DNA from: an uncultured Paraprevotella sp.
GTDB taxonomy: Bacteria; Bacteroidota; Bacteroidia; Bacteroidales; Bacteroidaceae
Reading direction: 5' to 3'
Assembly: GCA_944321345.1 (NCBI GenBank)
Contig: CALUKY010000006.1
Coordinates: 1-64,000 of the forward strand
DNA length: 64,000 nucleotides
In this document: positions 57,258-64,000 of the stretch, piece after piece
Numbering within the stretch: position 1 is the stretch's first letter
Layout of the letters: each line of letters begins with the position of its first letter
The notes under the pieces: generated by a model
What the model was told of the DNA's origin: nothing
Databases searched by the model: none
Seen by the model: only the letters and a program-made list of their open reading frames with translations
Position numbers and translations under genes: made by a program

Positions 57258-59156
57258 ATGCTACCCAATAATAGAATAAAATATCTGTGTCTGCTTTCTC
57301 TGATCCCCATTCACATGGCCGGGCAGGAAAACAAAGACTCCATCCGTTCCAGACATCTGGATGCGGTAGTAATAACCGGAGCACGAAACGAAACCGACGT
57401 GCGTCATCTGTCGCAAACTGTTTCCGTAATCAACCGGAAACAGATTGAAGAGGCCATGCAGCCCTCTCTGCTACCGACATTGAACGAACAGGTTCCGGGA
57501 TTGTTTGTCACATCGCGCGGCATTTTGGGCTATGGCGTATCAAACGGAGCAGCCGGGAACATTTCTTTGCGCGGCCTGAGCGGTAGTTCCGGCCGTATGA
57601 TGGTTCTGATAGACGGACATCCGCAATATGCCGGAATCTTCGGACATCCCATTTCGGATGCTTACCAGTCATTCCTTGCCGAACGGGTGGAAGTATTGCG
57701 CGGACCGGCTTCGGTTCTCTATGGCTCGAATGCCATGGGTGGCGTGATCAATATCGTTACCCGAAAGATGCCGCAGGACGGAATCAGAACGCAACTTCGT
57801 GCAGGATACGGCTCCTACAATACTTTGGAAACAGAAGCCACAAACCGTGTGCGTAAAGGGCGCTTCACAAGTGTGGTGTCCGCTTCGTACAACCGTACGG
57901 ACGGTCATCGTGCCGATATGGAATTTGAACAATACGGAGGATACGCCAAACTGGGCTATGAAATGACACCACACTGGAATCTGCGCGGAGATGTCAACCT
58001 AACCCATTTCAACGCCTCCTATCCCGGTCCGACTGATGCTCCACTGGTGGATGGCGACCAACGTATCACTCGGGGAATAACTTCCGGAGCTGTGGAAAAC
58101 CATTATGAAAGGACCTCCGGAGCTGTAAGCTTTTTCTACAACTGGGGCAACCACTGGATTAATGACGGGTACACTCCCAGCCAGGGTGAGGGACCACAGG
58201 ATGACCGTTTCCGTTCATTCGACAACATGATGGGGCTGTCTTTATACCAAAGTATGCAATGCTTTGCCGGAAACCGCATAACGGTGGGATTTGATTGGTT
58301 CCGCTATGGCGGACACGCATGGAGCCAATATGTCAGCGGGGACAGGAACGGCACCCGGTCTGATCTGGTAGACAAACACGAAAACGAACTGGCGGGATAT
58401 ATGGATTTGCGCCAGGATCTGGCCCGATGGATCACCCTGAATGCCGGACTCCGTGCCGATCATCATTCCCGTATCGGCACAGAATGGGTTCCGCAAGCGG
58501 GCATGGCCTTTCATCTGCCTCATGACATAGAACTGAAGGCATCAGCTACCAAGGGCTTCCGCTATCCCATTCTACGGGAAATGTATATGTTTCCTCCGCA
58601 AAACCCGGACCTGAAACCGGAATCCATGTGGAACTACGAACTGGCTTTTTCCCAACAGTTGTTTCACGGCAGACTGTCCTACGGAATCAACCTGTTCTAC
58701 ATAGACGGCAAAAATCTGATACAGACACTGCCCAATCCGAATGGAAGCGGTATGCTAAACCAAAACTCCGGAACTTTCAAAAATACAGGGGTGGAAATAC
58801 AGACCTCATGGCACATCAACAGACACTGGTCGGCCGATGCCAACTACAGCTATCTGCACCTGAAAAATCCGATTGTAGCGGCTCCCGAGCATAAGTTATA
58901 CGCAGGAGGCAACTTCACACAAGGACGCTGGCATGCCGCAACCGGCATACAATATATAGCAGGACTCTATACCAGTGTATCTCCTGTCAGAACGGAGCAT
59001 TTCGTGCATTGGAACCTGACCGCCTCTTTCCGTCTCACCAACTGGTTCAACATTTATATGCGCGGCGAGAACCTGCTGGCTCAGGAATACGAAATCAATG
59101 CGGGTTATCCCATGCCACGTGCTACGGTAAGCGCCGGCTTCAATATACAAATCTGA
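57258..59156 (+). CDS. TonB-dependent outer-membrane receptor
   Basis: 632 residues. A signal peptide ends near HMAGQ. The TonB box region and plug (about 30-165: LDAVVITGARNETDVRHLSQTVSVI, GLFVTSRGILG, NISLRGLSGSSGRMMVLIDGHPQY, VEVLRGPASVLYGSNAMGGVINIVTRK) are followed by a 22-strand-type barrel ending in aromatic residue-poor SAGFNIQI. It lacks the SusC-type N-terminal carboxypeptidase-like domain, so it is of the siderophore/BtuB class. The ligand is unknown: perhaps an iron complex, heme, corrinoid or metal. It is followed by two lipoprotein genes. Confidence 0.92.
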   Translation: MLPNNRIKYLCLLSLIPIHMAGQENKDSIRSRHLDAVVITGARNETDVRHLSQTVSVINRKQIEEAMQPSLLPTLNEQVPGLFVTSRGILGYGVSNGAAGNISLRGLSGSSGRMMVLIDGHPQYAGIFGHPISDAYQSFLAERVEVLRGPASVLYGSNAMGGVINIVTRKMPQDGIRTQLRAGYGSYNTLETEATNRVRKGRFTSVVSASYNRTDGHRADMEFEQYGGYAKLGYEMTPHWNLRGDVNLTHFNASYPGPTDAPLVDGDQRITRGITSGAVENHYERTSGAVSFFYNWGNHWINDGYTPSQGEGPQDDRFRSFDNMMGLSLYQSMQCFAGNRITVGFDWFRYGGHAWSQYVSGDRNGTRSDLVDKHENELAGYMDLRQDLARWITLNAGLRADHHSRIGTEWVPQAGMAFHLPHDIELKASATKGFRYPILREMYMFPPQNPDLKPESMWNYELAFSQQLFHGRLSYGINLFYIDGKNLIQTLPNPNGSGMLNQNSGTFKNTGVEIQTSWHINRHWSADANYSYLHLKNPIVAAPEHKLYAGGNFTQGRWHAATGIQYIAGLYTSVSPVRTEHFVHWNLTASFRLTNWFNIYMRGENLLAQEYEINAGYPMPRATVSAGFNIQI

Positions 59157-59208
59157 TCTGACCATTATGAAAAGAATAGCGGATATTATCAACCAAAAAC
59201 ACAGAAGT

Positions 59209-60189
59209 ATGAAAAAGAATTTTATCAGTATGATGCTGGCCGCACTCTTTACAGCCATCCTTCCGGCCTGTGCCCAGAACAGTATGAGCGGACAACAGGA
59301 AGCCTCTCCGGCAGACACAAACAAGGTTCCGGAAGTATATCTGTTTCAAGAAATCTCCTCCGAGAATCTGATCAAGATCTATGAGGCTTTGGGACGCAAA
59401 GCCACGGGTAAAGTAGCCGTAAAACTGTCTACCGGAGAACCCGGAGGACACAACTTTCTGCAGCCCGCACTCATCAAAGGACTGGTACAAAAGGTATACG
59501 GAACCATTGTGGAATGCAACACGGCATACGGCGGAGGACGTTCCAACACAGAAAGCCACCTGAAAGCAGCCAAGGACCACGGCTTCACAGCCATAGCTCC
59601 GGTAGACATCATGGATGCGGATGGCGAAACAGAACTGCCGGTTAAAGGCGGCAAACACCTGACCCGAGACATTGTGGGAAAGAATTTTCTGAATTATGAT
59701 TTCACCATCGTCCTGTCGCATTTTAAAGGACATGCCATGGGAGGCTTCGGAGGTGCCATCAAGAATATGTCCATCGGCATCGCTTCTTCCAACGGCAAAC
59801 GCCTGATCCACTCTGCCGGAACCAGCACAACCGACTGGGGACATCCGGAACAGGATGACTTTCTGGAGTCTATGGCAGAAGCCGCCAAAGCTGTAGCGGA
59901 CCACTGCGGCAACAGGATTCTTTATATCAGCGTAGCCAACAATCTGTCTGTAGACTGCGACTGTGATTCCTCTCCCGAAGATCCGAAAATGGGCGATATC
60001 GGTATTCTGGCCTCACTCGATCCCGTAGCCTTGGACCGTGCCTGCACAGATCTGGTGCGCAACTCTAAAGACCACGGAAAAATTCATCTTATAGAGCGGA
60101 TTGACTCACGCCACGGCATGCACACTCTGGATCACGCAGAAGCCATTGGTTTGGGAAGCCAAAAATATCAACTCATCCCGTTAGACTGA
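59209..60189 (+). CDS. DUF362 lipoprotein
   Basis: 326 residues from MKKNFISMML, giving a lipoprotein signal with LPAC (Cys near 18); the ATG at 59167 would add 14 residues before it. The rest matches DUF362: KVAVKLSTGEPGGHNFLQP, VECNTAYGGGRSNTESH, KNFLNYDFTIVLSHFKGHAMGGFGGAIKNMSIG and CDCDSSPE. DUF362 proteins often carry ferredoxin domains and are thought to act in redox or metal chemistry; this one has none. It is linked to the TonB receptor upstream. Confidence 0.82.
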   Translation: MKKNFISMMLAALFTAILPACAQNSMSGQQEASPADTNKVPEVYLFQEISSENLIKIYEALGRKATGKVAVKLSTGEPGGHNFLQPALIKGLVQKVYGTIVECNTAYGGGRSNTESHLKAAKDHGFTAIAPVDIMDADGETELPVKGGKHLTRDIVGKNFLNYDFTIVLSHFKGHAMGGFGGAIKNMSIGIASSNGKRLIHSAGTSTTDWGHPEQDDFLESMAEAAKAVADHCGNRILYISVANNLSVDCDCDSSPEDPKMGDIGILASLDPVALDRACTDLVRNSKDHGKIHLIERIDSRHGMHTLDHAEAIGLGSQKYQLIPLD

Positions 60190-60208
60190 TGTTTCACACC
60201 AAAACATA

Positions 60209-60829
60209 ATGCCTATGAAAAAACTTGCATTCTTCTTGTTCATCCCCATGGCCTGCACCTCGCTGCCGGCATGCAGCCCGATGGATGACGAGCCGGTTCC
60301 TCCTCCTATTCAGGAAGAGCAGACAGGGAATGACTCAACGGATGTGTCGGACGATGAAGCAACAAATCCGGAAGACAGCATTCCGGAAACTCCGACATCC
60401 AATGACAGCATTCCAAGTGTAAACCCACCCGAAGACAACGATAATGAAGAAGGAGAAATTATGGAAAGCAACAAAATCAAACTGACCGTAAACGGCAAAT
60501 CCTTTACGGCAACCTTAGAAGAGAATTCCTCGGCAGAGGCACTAAGAGCGCTGCTTGAGTCTGGAGATCTGAGCATACGGATGAACGATTATGGCGATAT
60601 GGAAAAAGTAGGATCTTTAGGCACGTCACTTCCGCGTAATGACAGGCAGATTACCACACGACCGGGAGATCTGATTCTTTACTTAGGAAACACGCTTACC
60701 ATCTATTATGATACAAACTCCTGGAGCTTTACCCGTCTGGGAAGGTTGGATGGAGTTTCTACCCGTCAGGAAGTGCTGGAACTGCTTGGCGGAAAAGGGG
60801 AAGTAACTGTAACCCTTTCCATCAAATAA
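60209..60829 (+). CDS. cyclophilin-like-fold lipoprotein
   Basis: 206 residues. A lipobox SLPACS lies near residue 20, then a long acidic Pro/Asp/Glu/Ser linker (about 28-85). The C-terminal domain, KIKLTVNGKSFTATLEENSSAEALRALL to GEVTVTLSIK (about 88-206), fits the cyclophilin-like beta-barrel family often placed near flavodoxins. The start may be two codons later (MKKLAFF). It ends the TonB-DUF362 module before a terminator. The function is unknown; ligand binding at the surface is an inference. Confidence 0.8.
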   Translation: MPMKKLAFFLFIPMACTSLPACSPMDDEPVPPPIQEEQTGNDSTDVSDDEATNPEDSIPETPTSNDSIPSVNPPEDNDNEEGEIMESNKIKLTVNGKSFTATLEENSSAEALRALLESGDLSIRMNDYGDMEKVGSLGTSLPRNDRQITTRPGDLILYLGNTLTIYYDTNSWSFTRLGRLDGVSTRQEVLELLGGKGEVTVTLSIK

Positions 60830-60878
60830 AGCAGTGTACAAAATTGCGTCTTGTTTTTGATTCTGTTAAAGCCCCCCG

Positions 60879-60934
60879 CAGGGTTCTGATGCATTCCTGT
60901 CTCTACGGGAAGAATCAGGACCCTGTTTTTTTTA
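60879..60934 (+). terminator. terminator of the TonB-DUF362-cyclophilin-like module
   Basis: CAGGGTTCTGAT (60879-60890) pairs with ATCAGGACCCTG (60914-60925), nearly perfect, and is followed by eight T. Confidence 0.85.
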
Positions 60935-61027
60935 TGAAATAAAAGGGAAAAACGAAATCCGGTTTACAGAACATTTTGTACCTTTAACTGGAAAAACAAA
61001 AATGACCGAATAATAAAAATAAAAACA

Positions 61028-61789
61028 ATGAAAGGGAAACTGATTTTTATCACCGGAGCCACAAGCGGCATCGGCGAGGCCTGCGCCCGAAAATTTGCCG
61101 ATATGGGCAGCAATCTGATACTGAACGGACGAAACACCGAAAAGCTGGAAGCTCTGAAAAAGGAACTTACAGCACGGGGCGTGGAAGTGCTCACCCTGCC
61201 GTTTGATGTGCGTAATCGTGAGGACATGCGCCGCGCCGTAGACTCTTTGGAGGGTAAATGGCAACAGATAGACGTGCTGGTGAACAATGCCGGACTGGTG
61301 CTCGGCATGGACAAGGAGCATGAAGGATCGCTCGACGAGTGGGACATCGTAATCGACACCAACATCAAGGCGCTGCTGGCCATGACGCGTATGATTGTGC
61401 CGGGCATGGTGGAGCGCCAGAGAGGACACATCATCAACATCGGTTCCATTGCCGGCGACGCGGCTTATGCCGGAGGCAGTGTGTACTGCGCCACCAAGGC
61501 AGCCGTAAAAGCGCTCTCGGACGGACTGCGCATTGATCTGGTAGACACTCCGCTGCGTGTGACGAATGTCAAACCGGGCATGGTGGAGACAAACTTCTCC
61601 GTAGTGCGTTTCCGTGGCGACAAGGACAAGGCCGATGCGGTCTACAACGGCATCCGCCCACTCACCGGTGAGGACATTGCCGAAGTAGTATACTATGCGG
61701 CTTCGGCACCCGAACATGTGCAGATTGCCGAAGTGCTGGTCATGCCTACTTATCAGGCCACAGGTACTGTTTGTCACCGTCAGTTATAG
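61028..61789 (+). CDS. short-chain dehydrogenase, YdfG-like
   Basis: A 253-residue classical SDR. The nucleotide motif is TGATSGIGEAC (near 9-19), VLVNNAGLVLG near 88, the catalytic Ser in NIGSIAGDAAY and the YCATK pair (Tyr156, Lys160 region). NADP preference is suggested by the basic residue after beta-2 (NGRNTEK). YdfG relatives reduce or oxidise 3-hydroxy acids such as serine or malonic semialdehyde. A truncated MATE gene follows 14 bp after. Confidence 0.9.
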   Translation: MKGKLIFITGATSGIGEACARKFADMGSNLILNGRNTEKLEALKKELTARGVEVLTLPFDVRNREDMRRAVDSLEGKWQQIDVLVNNAGLVLGMDKEHEGSLDEWDIVIDTNIKALLAMTRMIVPGMVERQRGHIINIGSIAGDAAYAGGSVYCATKAAVKALSDGLRIDLVDTPLRVTNVKPGMVETNFSVVRFRGDKDKADAVYNGIRPLTGEDIAEVVYYAASAPEHVQIAEVLVMPTYQATGTVCHRQL

Positions 61790-61803
61790 TCACCTTCTGA
61801 ATC

Positions 61804-61908
61804 ATGACAGAACTGACGAAAAGAAATCTTACCGAAGGAAGTATCACGGGTACGATGCTGCGCTTTGCCTGGCCACTGATGCCAGACAAAGCGCAGACGT
61901 CATGGTGA
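61804..61908 (+). pseudogene. N-terminal stump of a MATE efflux transporter
   Basis: 34 codons. The first 26 (MTELTKRNLTEGSITGTMLR, then FAWPLM) are the typical start of a MATE family multidrug/Na+ antiporter, which should run to about 440 residues. From codon 27 the sequence (PDKAQTSW and stop) is unrelated. Nothing of the remaining protein is left before the next gene ends at 61941. The break coincides with a 14/15-bp quasi-palindrome (61859-61895). Confidence 0.75.
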
Positions 61909-61940
61909 GTTTATCATCTGCACATCCGAGAACAACTGTA

Positions 61941-62555
61941 TCAGGAATTTTGAGATTCAATCTTCATCGTCTGCATCTGTTCCTTAGTAATACCTAAGCG
62001 TTTGCCGTAAATGGTCCAATATCTATTGGCCGCCCACTGGAAAATCTTTTTCGGCAAAGGCATTGTAGCGCAGAAAGTTCGATAAGTACCTCTCTCTATC
62101 GAACGGGCAAGTTTGCGAATGTTACGCACCGCAATAAAACGGAAAGGAGAGTCCAGAATGGCTTCACCGCTGCCCAGCATCAACTGCGCTCCCAGACGGT
62201 ATCCGTTACGGCGGCAGAACAGTTCCATCATCTGCATGGCTACTTTATTCTGTTTATACTCCAGAAAGCCACAATTGATTAGAATGGATATTACAGGTCT
62301 ATGCTGTGGCGGATTCGCCTCGAGTACTTTTAAAAATTCAAGTACCCCTACCGGAAGAGCGTCTGCATATAACGGAAAGACCAACAACAAATCGGAATAT
62401 CCATCTAAAGTAGCACAAAGTTCCAGATGATTTTTTCGGGTAATATTTTGATAGGTCACCTCGTTGGAAGAATAACGCATAAAGATTTCAGCATAGCGTT
62501 TTGAATTGGATTTCGGAGCCCGTGGGCTACCATTTAGGATCAGTACTTTTTCCAT
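61941..62555 (-). CDS. flavodoxin-like FMN protein with phosphate-binding loop (pair member 2)
   Basis: 204 residues. The N-terminus EKVLILNGSPRAPKSNSKRYAEIF is the beta1-P-loop of NADPH-dependent FMN reductase/flavodoxin folds. The second strand, DGYSDLLLVFPLYADALPVGVLEFLKVL, supports this. It lacks the CxxCxxCW segment common in iron-sulfur flavoproteins. It overlaps the gene upstream by 16 bp. The C-terminal basic part (about 150-204) is not recognised. Confidence 0.75.
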   Translation of the reverse strand: MEKVLILNGSPRAPKSNSKRYAEIFMRYSSNEVTYQNITRKNHLELCATLDGYSDLLLVFPLYADALPVGVLEFLKVLEANPPQHRPVISILINCGFLEYKQNKVAMQMMELFCRRNGYRLGAQLMLGSGEAILDSPFRFIAVRNIRKLARSIERGTYRTFCATMPLPKKIFQWAANRYWTIYGKRLGITKEQMQTMKIESQNS

Positions 62556-63058
62556 TGTGCAACAAATTCTTTAGCCAGGTCGTTTACCTGGGATTCGGTA
62601 GTAAACAGTATCTCAAAACTCTCAAAATTCATGTTATAAGCATTGCGTATAACAAGCTGGCGGAATATCTGACGCTCTTCCTCTTCTATTTCTGTGTCTG
62701 CATAAACTATAATGGTTGCCTTCTTCGGTGTCACGGCACGCTGTACATGATGCGTTTCCCGGCAATGGATGCGGATAAAAGCCTGTTGCACCGGAATGGC
62801 CCGTTCGAGCATGGTCTTCATGACACTATCATAGCTTCCATAACGCAATCGGCTCACATAAAGAAGCCTGTCACTGGCAGCGATACAAGGATAAATCCGT
62901 GTAGCGTCATCACGAATCACACAACGGCCGGGAGTCTTCGTCCAGCAACCAAAACAACCGACACAGTTGGCAATCTTCAACGCAGACAGATCAAAGTATC
63001 TGATATCATCAGCAAGAATTGGAAAATGTAACGGCCTGTCACTTAAAATCAGTTTCAT
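62540..63058 (-). CDS. flavodoxin-family protein lacking the P-loop (pair member 1)
   Basis: 172 residues. It contains NCVGCFGCWTKTPGRCVIRDD (Cys at about 32, 35, 38 and 46) followed by IAASDRLLYVSRLRYGSYDSVMKTMLERAIP, a signature of FMN reductase-like proteins. The usual N-terminal phosphate-binding loop is missing: it starts MKLILSDRPLHF instead. The overlapping next gene has that loop but no Cys motif, so the two may form one flavin-binding unit. Confidence 0.75.
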   Translation of the reverse strand: MKLILSDRPLHFPILADDIRYFDLSALKIANCVGCFGCWTKTPGRCVIRDDATRIYPCIAASDRLLYVSRLRYGSYDSVMKTMLERAIPVQQAFIRIHCRETHHVQRAVTPKKATIIVYADTEIEEEERQIFRQLVIRNAYNMNFESFEILFTTESQVNDLAKEFVAQWKKY

Positions 63059-63377
63059 AGTTATGGTTTTAATATTTTAGTTATGACTACCTTTCAGGCT
63101 TTAAATGCAGAAAGAAGCCAAATGCAAATATAAAAGTTCAAATTGCTATCAGAAATAATCACCTGGACAATCTCTTTAAGAAATAAGTTTTTTTCACAGA
63201 ATAGCATCAAAATAATACTTTGAACTTCAATTTATCAGAAAAACAATGTTTTTCAGAACAATCACAAATCAGGCATATAATGAAAAACATAACGGACAAA
63301 TCAGGCAAAAGAAAAGGACTAAAAAGGACCATTTGACAACAAACAAAAACTCCTTAATTTGCAAAAATTACACATAA
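63059..63377. other. divergent intergenic region with a short direct repeat
   Basis: ACAAATCAGGCA occurs at 63264 and 63296, 32 bp apart. Before the gene at 63378 there is TTTG (about 63333), a 19-20-bp gap, then TAATTTG, a near-consensus promoter. Nothing else is supported. Confidence 0.45.
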
Positions 63378-63986
63378 ATGCAAAAAGGAATAAAAAATTC
63401 AGACATTATCTATTTACGCCATGCTATCGAATCTGCTTTGGACAGAAAGTTTCAAACTCCAAAAGATTTTACTTTCTTATCCGAATGCATATTTGAAAGG
63501 CAACATGTAAACATCAGTCCCACTACACTGAAGCGCCTATGGAATTATCTGAAGAATGAGCAGGTCGTCCCCAGCCGATCCACTCTAAATATCCTTTCTT
63601 CTTTTCTGGACTTCAACGATTGGGATGACTTTCGGAAAAATGCATTTGAATGCGAACAGAAATCTGCCACACGTATTATCAGAAAACCTCTGATCAAAGC
63701 AGAAGGACTTACACCGGGGCAGTTCATCCGATTATATTGGAATCACAATAATTCCTGCGAACTGGAATATATAGGGAAACAACAATTCCATGTAATAGAT
63801 ACTTCGTGTGAGTTTCTGAAGCCAAACGACCAATTTCATTGTTCGATAATCATCAAAAACGAACCTCTTTATGGTACGAATCTGCAACGCGAAGGCAATT
63901 TGATAGAAGCGTTTGTCATTGGTACACAACGTGGAATTAATTTTTCAATAGTCAACAAAAAAGAAAAAAAAGGGAATAAGGGATGA
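63378..63986 (+). CDS. hypothetical protein, possible DNA-binding regulator
   Basis: 202 residues. The N-terminal part (IYLRHAIESALDRKF, NISPTTLKRLWNYLKNEQVVPSRSTLNILSSFLDFNDWDDF, about 10-85) resembles a helical DNA-binding-like module that I have seen in Bacteroidota proteins but cannot name. The C-terminal part (LTPGQFIRLYWNHNNSCELEYIG to GINFSIV) looks like a small beta domain. The lysine-rich end KKEKKGNKG is followed by a stop at 63984-63986, so the gene is complete. Confidence 0.7.
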   Translation: MQKGIKNSDIIYLRHAIESALDRKFQTPKDFTFLSECIFERQHVNISPTTLKRLWNYLKNEQVVPSRSTLNILSSFLDFNDWDDFRKNAFECEQKSATRIIRKPLIKAEGLTPGQFIRLYWNHNNSCELEYIGKQQFHVIDTSCEFLKPNDQFHCSIIIKNEPLYGTNLQREGNLIEAFVIGTQRGINFSIVNKKEKKGNKG

Positions 63987-64000
63987 AGCTTGAAATAAAG

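Noticed and set aside
60932..61777. 281-codon minus-strand frame
   Set aside because: Antisense to the SDR gene, which has the complete catalytic motifs.

Overview
The window looks like a chromosomal segment of a gut Bacteroidales species, most likely Bacteroides or Phocaeicola in the broad sense. The evidence is repeated promoter elements of the Bacteroidota type (TAnnTTTG, with TTTG or TTG 19-20 bp upstream), almost no Shine-Dalgarno sequences, DapL-type lysine synthesis, the aconitase-isocitrate dehydrogenase-citrate synthase cluster, the galM-transporter-galK cluster, many secreted proteins and lipoproteins, and C-terminal sorting tails of the T9SS/Por type. I cannot fix the species from sequence alone.

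Layout. 1-2000: the end of a probable insertion sequence, a secreted protein with a sorting tail, and a tRNA-Ser(UGA) on the minus strand. 2063-8327: dapL and the oxidative TCA branch (acn, icd, gltA). 8591-12477 (minus): dapA, ligA and a GH16 glucanase. 12673-14218: trmD, then a zeta-toxin-like kinase with a small overlapping partner. 14238-16739 (minus): small envelope proteins and a LysM glucosaminidase. 16855-22199: cdd, an ABC-F protein, grpE-dnaJ and folC. 22303-25888: galactose utilisation. 26086-34082: DUF3127 facing dnaN, a DnaQ-like exonuclease, coaBC, a DUF4835 protein, recN and a secreted TPR pseudo-protease. 34179-42222 (minus): a DUF368 lipid-carrier translocase, thrS-infC-rpmI-rplT, a large TPR protein, def, ruvX and a SPOR lipoprotein. 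42459-45048: a YtxH/holin-like trio, an AmiC amidase and a small conserved ORF. 45179: a second, near-identical tRNA-Ser(UGA) in the opposite orientation.

The right third is more accessory: two membrane transporters, a decayed sorting-tail gene, a DUF4252-ECF sigma-anti-sigma-DUF4252 operon followed by a PagL-like lipid A deacylase, a PepSY/propeller membrane protein, a methyltransferase, recD2, an exported TonB receptor-DUF362-cyclophilin-like module, an SDR, a truncated MATE gene, a two-gene flavodoxin-like pair and a possible regulator at the right edge.

The main oddities are as follows. Two inverted tRNA-Ser copies flank 43 kb, and each is followed by an array of degenerate palindromic units with an exact 22-bp period; a related, weaker array lies before the TonB gene. 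A terminator hairpin has a stop codon as its whole loop. An HtrA-like domain has lost its catalytic residues. One ABC-F protein has a dead second ATPase half. A DUF3127 protein ends in an SSB-like tip. A flavodoxin fold appears to be divided between two overlapping genes. A MATE stub ends in a quasi-palindrome at its deletion point. No single large undescribed system is evident; the 22-bp palindrome arrays are the best candidate for something not covered by standard annotation.
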